From Monoraphidium neglectum (taxonomy: Eukaryota; Chlorophyta; Chlorophyceae; Sphaeropleales; Selenastraceae), in the NCBI RefSeq assembly GCF_000611645.1, contig NW_014012049.1, positions 1 to 13,102 of the forward strand: DNA of 13,102 nucleotides. The letters run 5' to 3'. The position numbers were made by a program, and so were the translations under genes. A model generated the notes under the pieces. That model ran no database searches. It was not told the origin of the DNA and worked only from the letters and a program-made list of their open reading frames with translations. Positions 8,154 through 13,102 of this stretch are shown here, in pieces. The first letter of the stretch is position 1. The number at the start of each line of letters is the position of its first letter.

Positions 8154-9996
8154 TGTTGCTGTTGCTCCGGCTGCTGCTGTTGTTGATGCGGCTCCTGCGG
8201 CGCGACCGCTGTTTGCAGCCCTGCGTCCCCCAGCCATGCGTGCTCGTGCTGCGGGGGGTTGCCGCTGTCCAAGTGGCTGCGAGGCGCGGCGGCTGCGCTG
8301 CGGTCGATCACAACGCGCGCCACAACCAGCGCGCTTTTGCCGACGCCCGCTGGTGGGGAAACGTCTGCCGCTGGCGTGGCGTGCATGAGCGGGGCTGCCG
8401 CGGTGGCGGGCTGCGGGCTGGGTGCCTTGGCAGGAAAGGACTGGGGTCCGAGGATTGGGGGTGCGCCGGCGGATGGTGCGAGGGCGGAGCCGCCGTCGAC
8501 GGACGAGTTTGGAGCGACGGCAGCTGCAAATGTGATCGCGTTGCAGCTGCTGCTTCCATCGTGGAAGGGCTCCTCGTGAGGGGCAGGCGTGCCGGCGCGG
8601 GGCAGGGACGCGGCGTCCAGCTGCGGCTGCCATTGCGCCTGAGGCGGCTGACGGCCGAGCGGCTGTCGAGGCTGCCGCTGCCGGGGTGGGGCCTGGTGCC
8701 GCGTGTGGACGACGTTCTCGTGGGCGTGCACAGACGATTGCTGCGCTGAGCACGAGGGACGCTCCTCCCGTTCACGCGGCTGCGGCTCTGGTTGCGGCTG
8801 CTGCTGCCGCCGCGGCGCGGGCGCAGCACCAGCGGCAGCTGCGCGCTGCAGCGTCCGCGGTTGGCTGCTGCCGGGATCGTGCAGCGCCCGCGCTGGCACG
8901 CCGCCGCCCGCGAGGCGGCCAGTGCCGCCCGCCGCCAGCTGGCGCGTCGCGCTGCTTGCGAGTGTGTGGCGCTGCAGCACCCACGTGGTGATCGCGGGGG
9001 CCACAACCGCCATGACTAAGTGGTCGAGCAGGAGGGCGGCGGGCAGCGGCGCGTCGTGTGTGCTGCTGTCGCCTTGGGGCCCAGGGCCGCCGGCATGGGA
9101 CAGCACCGCCCACGTGATCAGGGCCTGCGCCACGCCGGTGGCGGCCTGGGCGGCGAGGGGCTGCATGCAGGCGGGTGGCAGAGGGGGCGCAGGCCGCACG
9201 TCAATGTGGTGGGAGGATGTGGCCGCATTTGCGAATGCATTCACATGCGCAGGGTCCTTGCAATTATACATGCACGCATGCAAGCCTAGATTCTGGCTGT
9301 TGCTGACTGGACATGTGCAAGCAGCTTCAAGCAAAGAGTGTGGACCATCAGCACTGGCGCTGTGTTTGATAGCAGGGACGCTGCCGCCAACGAGGGCGCG
9401 CCTGCAGAGGGGTCAAGGGAGGTGCTCACCCTGTGCAGCAGGGCGATTAGGCCCCACAGCGCGCTCCACCACCACTGTGTGACGGCGAACACGAGCACTG
9501 AGCGCGCGGCAGGGGCATGCCTGACCGGCACCGTCGCGGCCGCAACGGGCAGCAGGCGGGCCGCGACAGGGCAGGCGGCACGGGCGGCGAGAAAAGCGCT
9601 GCGGGCGAGCGGAGGGCCGCGCTCGGCGGCACACAGCGCCGCCTCGAGCAGCAGCATGCCCAGCGCAGCATGCGCGATCAGGATGACGCAGAGGAGCCCC
9701 AGATCGTGCGGCGCACTGGACACTGCAGCTGCCTGCAGCCGCAGCGTGTCGCCCACGATGACTCCCGCCCGCTGCGTGACGCTGGTAGCACGCATCGACA
9801 GCGCTGCTGCGAGCTGAATCGCTTCCTGGCACCACCACGGCGTGCTGCCCACCCCGTTCACGTCACATGCCGTGTCGGGCGCCTCGATGGCGTGCAGAAG
9901 GACCCGCGAAGAGATGAGGAGAGATACTGTGGAAAGGGCGAGCCACCACAGAGCCGAACGAAGCAGTGAATTATGCATATCGATCCAGTAGTGCAT
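3672..9996 (-). CDS. Multipass membrane protein with an SPL-type C-terminal module but no SBP domain (four exons, 1772 residues)
   Basis: Proposed exons on the minus strand are 9996-9430, 9160-7982, 7694-6850 and 6399-3672 (TGA at 3674-3672). Introns begin GTGAGC, GTGCGC and GTGCAT, and their phases match (0, 0, 2). Residues 10-35, 99-122, 165-188, 194-212 and 231-252 look like membrane spans, with a weaker one near 139-156. A Pro/Gln/Ala-rich linker follows, ending in a 5Q-PE-17Q tract (515-538). Exon 2 ends in TVSVK (578-582). Exon 3 continues with a leucine-rich stretch, then PGCTQLLLVLSLP (646-658) and a WIEVRG segment. At the exon 3/4 junction comes VPLLVLP (865-871). WGMW at 1278-1281 starts an Ala-rich helical segment. 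This order matches the C-terminal half of land-plant SPL1/SPL12 (the IRPGC segment, an IPT-like stretch, the FPFLVVE segment, then the WLIEF...W..V...L segment). That match comes from remembered family sequences, not a search. I see no SBP zinc finger or ankyrin repeats. The rest is Ser/Pro/Gly-rich, with many SP/TP sites and a second Gln tract (1325-1341). The start could instead be Met7, or an exon beginning at 10038. The exon 4 acceptor is GCAAG before 6399 (phase-matched); CCACAG before 6410 is the alternative. Function is unknown; a membrane-tethered regulator is only a guess. Confidence 0.7.
3784..3820 (-). repeat. CAG-type trinucleotide tract read as Ser/Asn
   Basis: A run of GTT/GCT/CTG-type triplets on the plus strand is read on the minus strand as AGC and AAC codons. 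This gives a Ser/Asn-rich segment near the C-terminus of the membrane protein. It is the same repeat class as the Gln tracts at 4968-5018 and 8114-8185, but in a different frame. Confidence 0.8.
4801..4824. repeat. Near-palindromic GCCGGC tract encoding an Ala-Pro run
   Basis: Tandem GCCGGC/GGCGCC hexamers are almost perfectly self-complementary, mismatched only at the central GT. On the minus strand they encode an Ala-Pro dipeptide repeat in the disordered tail of the membrane protein. The DNA or RNA could fold into a strong GC hairpin here. Confidence 0.75.
4968..5018 (-). repeat. CAG tract encoding an interrupted glutamine run in exon 4
   Basis: Seventeen codons encode 13 Gln, interrupted by Leu, Lys, Arg and Glu. 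CAG predominates with occasional CAA. The tract follows the Ala-rich helical segment that begins at WGMW and precedes the disordered tail. The interruptions suggest an old, stabilised tract. Confidence 0.9.
6400..6849 (-). other. Intron 3 of the membrane-protein gene
   Basis: This 450-base interval has donor CAG|GTGCAT at 6850/6849. The acceptor is less certain. GCAAG ending at 6400 keeps the phase (phase 2) and gives GVV-S-VPLLVLP. CCACAG ending at 6411 is a better acceptor by sequence but needs a phase-0 donor, such as GTCAGG three codons earlier. The frame of exon 3 stops at 6837 and that of exon 4 is closed just beyond 6512, so an intron is required. It holds a 19-base direct repeat (6709-6727 and 6738-6756). 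Confidence 0.65.
6709..6756. repeat. 19-base direct repeat pair in intron 3
   Basis: ACACAACACACAGCCTGCC occurs at 6709-6727 and again, identical, at 6738-6756, separated by ten bases. It is most simply a small tandem duplication with a 29-base period inside the intron. Confidence 0.85.
7695..7981 (-). other. Intron 2 of the membrane-protein gene, with an alternating purine-pyrimidine tract
   Basis: This 287-base interval has donor GTGCGC after codon AAG at 7984-7982 and acceptor ACGTCACGCAG before 7694, both in phase 0. The splice gives TVSVK followed directly by VPLDEL, continuous with the SPL-like module. Bases about 7737-7835 are an AT-richer run of alternating purines and pyrimidines built from CATG, TGTG, CACA, TATG and TACA words, quite unlike the exons on either side. 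Confidence 0.78.
8114..8185 (-). repeat. CAG/CAA tract encoding 5Q-PE-17Q in exon 2
   Basis: On the minus strand, five Gln codons, Pro-Glu, then seventeen Gln codons. The last twelve or so are pure CAG, and CAA is interspersed in the upstream part. The tract lies in the linker between the membrane domain and the SPL-like module. The pure CAG half is likely to vary in length between strains. Confidence 0.95.
9161..9429 (-). other. Intron 1 of the membrane-protein gene
   Basis: This 269-base interval has donor GTGAGC after CACAGG and acceptor TGCATGCAG before 9160, both in phase 0. Stop codons close both flanking frames within it. It contains the 10-base palindrome GAATGCATTC (9233-9242) and several GCATGC/CATGC words. 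It joins two stretches that both encode hydrophobic membrane segments, which supports the splice. Confidence 0.75.
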
Positions 9997-10284
9997 ATGG
10001 TGAGCGAATATGGGATCTTCAACGGCAAAATCCCGGTCCTATGAAGAAGTAGATTGGGATCTTCGCGCGGCTGTCAGGAGAAGACCTGGTTCAGAAGTAA
10101 TTCATATCAGAGAGATTGCCAGGGAAATAGCGACGTTACGGGGCAATCAAGCGGCTGGACTCCTTGCCGCTGATGTAGGTCCAAGGCTGAGGACCATCGT
10201 GATGACGAGGATGCAGGGCAACATCAGGGTGCCCAAAACCGCCCACACAGCCGTTCAGGAGCTAAGCTAGGGGCATACTGGCGC
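9997..10284. other. AT-richer 5' flank of the membrane-protein gene, with a possible upstream ORF and alternative first-exon boundary
   Basis: GC content drops here relative to the exons, as expected for a promoter or 5' UTR. On the minus strand the frame of exon 1 stays open to 10038, where a pyrimidine-rich ATCTACTTCTTCATAG could be a splice acceptor. Using it would add 14 residues (DRDFAVEDPIFAHH) before the first Met. A minus-strand ATG at 10224 opens a 25-codon ORF ending at 10147; its hydrophobic start (MLPCILVITMVLS) resembles a signal peptide, but no donor joins it in frame to exon 1. The 10-mer TGGGATCTTC occurs at 10011-10020 and 10055-10064. On the plus strand an 86-codon frame (10010-10270) is open, but I recognise nothing in it. 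No clear TATA box is seen. Confidence 0.35.
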
Positions 10285-10287
10285 GTG

Positions 10288-10309
10288 GCTTACAGTATCA
10301 GCTGTAAGC
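10288..10309. promoter_or_regulatory. Inverted repeat carrying TGTAA on both strands (candidate distal polyadenylation signal)
   Basis: GCTTACAG-TATCAG-CTGTAAGC: perfect 8-base arms and a 6-base loop. Each arm contains the algal poly(A) pentamer, TGTAA at 10303-10307 on the plus strand and at 10290-10294 on the minus strand. The minus copy could end the BPG2-like transcript. The hairpin could also form in RNA, which would place the signal in a stem. Confidence 0.45.
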
Positions 10310-10584
10310 ATCGCCACACGTCCAGGGGGTCACGCCTTGCGTCAAACATGATGCGACAGCAGGCGTCCTGACAGCGCCGATTTTGCGGCTGTGCGTGACG
10401 GCTGTAGTAAAACTTTTGGCCCTGCAGCCGTGCGGCCTTTCCCTGATTGCCCGTTGTGATCAATCCAATACCTGTGTTTCCAGCAAATGCTATCGACGGG
10501 TGTGTCAATGCCAGGGGGTCGCGGGCGTCGCGGCGCACAGGGCAAGAGGGGGGTGGTGGAGCACGCTACACATGAGCAGCAGCA

Positions 10585-10589
10585 TTACA
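10585..10589 (-). promoter_or_regulatory. Candidate polyadenylation signal (TGTAA), proximal
   Basis: TGTAA on the minus strand, about 120 bases after the stop of the BPG2-like gene. It is the first match to the green-algal signal in the 3' flank. Confidence 0.4.
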
Positions 10590-10706
10590 GCAGGTTGAGT
10601 AGGAGCATCGAAATTGGCAGAGGGGAGCAGCTTGAGAATGTGACAGGATGGCTCGGGTCGGCATAGGCTGACCTGGTTTGTTTCACACCTAGGCAATTCC
10701 AGCGCT

Positions 10707-12692
10707 TTACGGCGTGCGCCGCGCCCCACTGCCGCCGCGCCCACTCTTGCTGCGCGCCGGGGCGGCCCCACGCCTGCCGCCGCGGCCCCTGCCGCCCGCG
10801 CTCCCGCCACCACCCCTGCTCCCGCCGCCGACGCCCGCAGCCTCGCGGCTGCGCTCGCCGCGCGCGTCGCCGGCCGCAGGCTCGGCGCCGCCCGACCCCT
10901 CCGTGCCGCCGCCGCCACCGCCACCGCCATCTCCGCCGCCCCCGGCCTCCCGCTGCTGCTGCGCCTGCTTCCGCGCCGCCTCCGCCACCCGCTCCCGGCT
11001 CTTGGCCGGCAGCAGGTCGCTCCACCCCGGCCGCTGGAAGTCCTTTGCGTAATCGGGCACCAGTGAGTCATGCACGGTGACCGCGACGCCCTCCGGCGCC
11101 CACACCCGCAGCTTGGCCTCGCCTTTGACGCCGACCGCCACCCAGCCCAGACCCGCGATCGCCACGTCGATGCTGCTGTGCTCCCACGTGCCGCCCTCCA
11201 CCGCCGCCTCGCGCGGCGCCAGCGGGCCGAGCGCCTCGAGCGCCGCCGCGCCACTGCTCGGCGGCACGAGCGCGCCGCCCGCGTGCCGCAGCCGCCGCTC
11301 CTCCGCGCCGTCCGTCTTGCCCATGTGGCAGGTGACGTCATCGCTGACGAACGCGGTGAGGTACAGAGTCGGCCCCGGTGACGTCACCACGTCGACGCGC
11401 GCGAGGCCGCCGATGAGGACTGAAGAGCCCTCCCCCAGCCGCCACGTGCGCGGCTTGAGGCGGCGGCGCGGCAGCACCATCATGACATCCTCCAGCGGAA
11501 GCCGCGAGGTCAGCTGGTACGCGTGCCGCACGCCGGGCGTGTCGAACACCCGCTGTTTGGGGCCGAGGGGCAGCCCCGGGACGCGCAGCAGGCCGAGGGT
11601 GGTGCCGGGGACGGGTGCGACGGTCGGCTCGCCGCGGCCGCCGGTGCCGCCGGCGCGCTTCATTGCATTGATGAGCGAGCTCTTGCCGGCTGCGCAGGGA
11701 AGAGGACAGGGAAGGAGGTGCGTTGTGTGTGTGTGCGTGTGTGTGTGTGTGTCGTGTGCGTGTGGGTACCGTATAGGGTGGTTGTGCGCGTGGCTGTGTG
11801 ATTGTTGTTCTGTGTTGTGTGTATAAATGCCTAATGTTTGTGCTGTGTGGGTGTTTGATAGGTGAAAAAGGGCAGGGGACACCCATTGGTCCTCTGGAGC
11901 CGTTGACTGGGTGCCCAGACAACTCAGAGGCAGCGCATCAGCGCACTGCGTGGGGCACCCAACCACGCGGCTCCTCGAGCAGGCACCCCCCAGAGCCTTA
12001 TATCACTGAAAACAAAAGCCACCACCAGACCGCTCCAAACCCCGCCACAACCGAGACACCACCAGCCCTCCCCAAACAAGCCCACCGGCGGACGCGCCTC
12101 ACCATTCTGCGCGCCCACGACCCACAGGTCAGCCCTGAACCCCATGTCGTCCCGCAGCCGCCCCAGCAGCTCCTTCACGCCAAACCCGTTGACTGCTGAC
12201 GTCATGAACACGGCCTGGGGGCGCGGCAGGCCCGCCTGGCGCAGCCGCAGCCGCACCCACTGCTCCACGCGCCGCGAGGTGGCCTGCGGGGCGCGGGCGC
12301 GGGGGCGAGAGGAAGGGTCAATTGCGGGGGTGGCGGCGGCAGCAGCGCAGCGCCAAGCACTTGTCATGCCAGGCGGCCTGTTCGCACACAGCGCTCCCGC
12401 CATGCAATCATATGGTCATGCCGTCAATCTCCCCCAAGCACAATTGTTAGCATTCAACCGAGCCGGGCGCCCGACAGTCGTCTGCAGTCGTCCAAACGCT
12501 TGTCCCCACAAACAGGCTTGCACCCCAGACCTCCATGCCGCCACAGCCCTCCCCCCCCCCCCGGGGCCCTTGAGGAACAAACCCACCTGCGAGGGCAGCA
12601 GGTCAAACTTGTTGACCGCCACCATCAGCTGGAAGGGCAGCTCCGGCGGCTCCTCGCTGCCCGCCGCGGGGTCGATCCCGGGGAACAGCGCC
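10707..12692 (-). CDS. BPG2: Circularly permuted GTPase of the YqeH/NOA1/BPG2 family (partial, 5' exons beyond the right edge)
   Basis: Three exons are visible on the minus strand: 12692-12587, 12283-12103 and 11689-10707 (TAA at 10709-10707), encoding about 422 residues. Splices are canonical: CAG|GTGGGT to CGCAG|GCC in phase 0, and AATG|GTGAGG to CGCAG|CCGG in phase 1. The G motifs come in permuted order: G4 NKFD (12602-12613), G5 TSAVNGFG, the P-loop GAQNAGKS rebuilt across the second splice, G2 in PGTTLG (11598-11609) and G3 DTPG (11532-11543). The C-terminal domain carries LKPRTW, IGGLARVDVV, HMGKTDGAEE and AGLGWVAVGVKG, which match plant BPG2 more closely than NOA1. Family knowledge: YqeH assembles the bacterial 30S subunit; BPG2 and NOA1/RIF1 act in chloroplast rRNA processing and ribosome assembly. 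The expected transit peptide, zinc-finger region and start of the GTPase domain lie beyond base 13102. The last 90 or so residues are an unusual Gly/Arg-rich tail. Family assignment is firm; BPG2 orthology is likely. Confidence 0.9.
11690..12102 (-). other. Intron within the P-loop of the BPG2-like gene
   Basis: This 413-base interval has donor AATG|GTGAGG and acceptor CTGCGCAG|CCGG. It splits the Ala codon of GAQN-A-GKS, so the P-loop exists only after splicing. The interval contains a GT/CA-rich microsatellite (about 11724-11765 on the plus strand) near the acceptor. Confidence 0.93.
11724..11765. repeat. GT/CA dinucleotide microsatellite in the P-loop intron
   Basis: An imperfect GT run on the plus strand, with GCGT and TCGT interruptions, read as a CA run in the transcript. 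It lies about 35-75 bases upstream of the 3' splice site. Confidence 0.9.
12284..12586 (-). other. Intron between the G4 and G5 exons of the BPG2-like gene
   Basis: This 303-base interval has donor TCGCAG|GTGGGT and acceptor CCCCGCAG|GCC, both in phase 0. The splice gives KFDLLPSQ-ATSRRVEQWV, the spacing expected between G4 and the following helix. A 14-base C homopolymer (12549-12562, plus strand; G in the transcript) lies shortly after the donor. Confidence 0.9.
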
Positions 12693-13007
12693 CTGCGGGC
12701 GATGCAGGGGGGCCGAGGATGGGCGGCCGTTTGCTGAAGCGACGGCGCAGATGGGATGGGGGGGGCCGGCGTGTGGGCGCGGCGCAGTGCGGCCGGCGCC
12801 CTACTGCGCTGTTGCGACTGCGAGCGCGCGTGCAAACGCATGCGCTGATGCGTGCGACGCTCACTAGGCAATCATGCAGACGGCATGAAGGTGCATTCTC
12901 TCTCTCTCACACGCTCTCCCTTGTGTGCGTGCGCGTGCACACAAACTCACTCCACATCTGTCTCTCTCCGCGTCTCTCTGCCTCTCCCTCGTTCCGTGTC
13001 TCACTCT

Positions 13008-13045
<38 letters not shown>

Positions 13046-13102
13046 TATACACACACGTGTTCGCACATGCCAGCACGACCCCCCCTCACACCTGCACAGC
13101 AC
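12693..13102 (-). other. Partial intron of the BPG2-like gene running off the right edge
   Basis: The acceptor GCCCGCAG ends at 12693, and the exon then begins with the third base of a codon. No frame in the remaining 410 bases encodes the expected upstream segment (a VDFDGS-like stretch before G4), so the whole interval is read as intron. It contains TC-rich stretches (12896-12909 and 12957-12990) and a long CA run. Confidence 0.7.
13010..13041. repeat. CA dinucleotide microsatellite
   Basis: About fifteen uninterrupted CA units on the plus strand, GT in the transcript. It lies in the partial intron at the right edge and is likely to vary in length. Confidence 0.95.

Larger units (their letters stand above)
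10285..10706 (-). other. 3' flank / 3' UTR of the BPG2-like GTPase gene
   Basis: Moderately GC-rich sequence follows the TAA at 10709-10707, with no coding signal on either strand. It contains two minus-strand TGTAA pentamers, at 10585-10589 and 10290-10294, and ends in the inverted repeat 10288-10309. The 3' UTR would be roughly 130 or 430 bases, depending on which signal is used. Confidence 0.6.

Noticed and set aside
3672..9996. SBP zinc-finger domain or ankyrin repeats in the SPL-like gene
   Set aside because: I looked for the Cys/His-rich SBP pattern and for ankyrin TPLH-type repeats in all four exons and found neither.
10010..10270. 86-codon plus-strand ORF as a real gene
   Set aside because: No recognisable family and codon use unlike the neighbours. 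It lies in a probable promoter/5' leader of the minus-strand gene. Kept only as an observation.
10290..10538. Possible transposase or coding fragment downstream of the GTPase gene
   Set aside because: The minus-strand peptide has no domain and lies where a 3' UTR is expected, next to TGTAA signals.
1..13102. CRISPR array, prophage or bacterial operon
   Set aside because: There are no spaced palindromic repeats, no compact co-directional ORFs with ribosome binding sites, and clear spliceosomal introns.

Overview
The window looks like nuclear DNA of a green alga, probably a chlorophycean. Exons are very GC-rich (about 70-75% by eye). They encode Ala/Gly/Pro-rich proteins with long low-complexity and glutamine tracts. 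Introns are 270-450 bases, with GTGAGC, GTGCGC or GTGAGG donors and CAG acceptors, and are rich in GT/CA microsatellites. The pentamer TGTAA, the green-algal polyadenylation signal, lies downstream of both well-supported genes. There is no operon structure, Shine-Dalgarno pattern or CRISPR array, and I recognised no tRNA or rRNA gene. Assignment below the green algae is inference.

Layout. (1) 1-444, plus strand: probable 3'-terminal coding segment of a gene entering from the left; product unrecognised. (2) 445-3671: about 3.2 kb of lower-GC DNA with no supportable gene, lying between two converging genes. It probably holds 3' UTR plus spacer, with short hairpins and a tetranucleotide repeat. 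(3) 9996 down to 3672, minus strand: a four-exon gene for a predicted protein of 1772 residues. Its order is multipass membrane domain, proline/glutamine-rich linker, a module resembling the C-terminal half of SPL1/SPL12-type plant proteins (without the SBP DNA-binding domain), and a long disordered tail. (4) 9997-10706: spacer between two minus-strand genes, holding the 3' end signals of the right-hand gene and the 5' flank of the membrane-protein gene. (5) 10707 to the right edge, minus strand: the last three exons of a circularly permuted GTPase of the YqeH/NOA1/BPG2 family. All five G motifs are present in permuted order (G4-G5-G1-G2-G3). The 5' part of this gene lies beyond the window.

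The GTPase is the only gene with a confident function: by homology, organellar (most likely chloroplast) small-subunit ribosome assembly or rRNA processing. Nothing in the sequence links the three genes functionally; they look like ordinary nuclear neighbours. The most unusual item is the membrane-anchored SPL-like protein, whose membrane segments and the start of its SPL-like module lie in a single exon.
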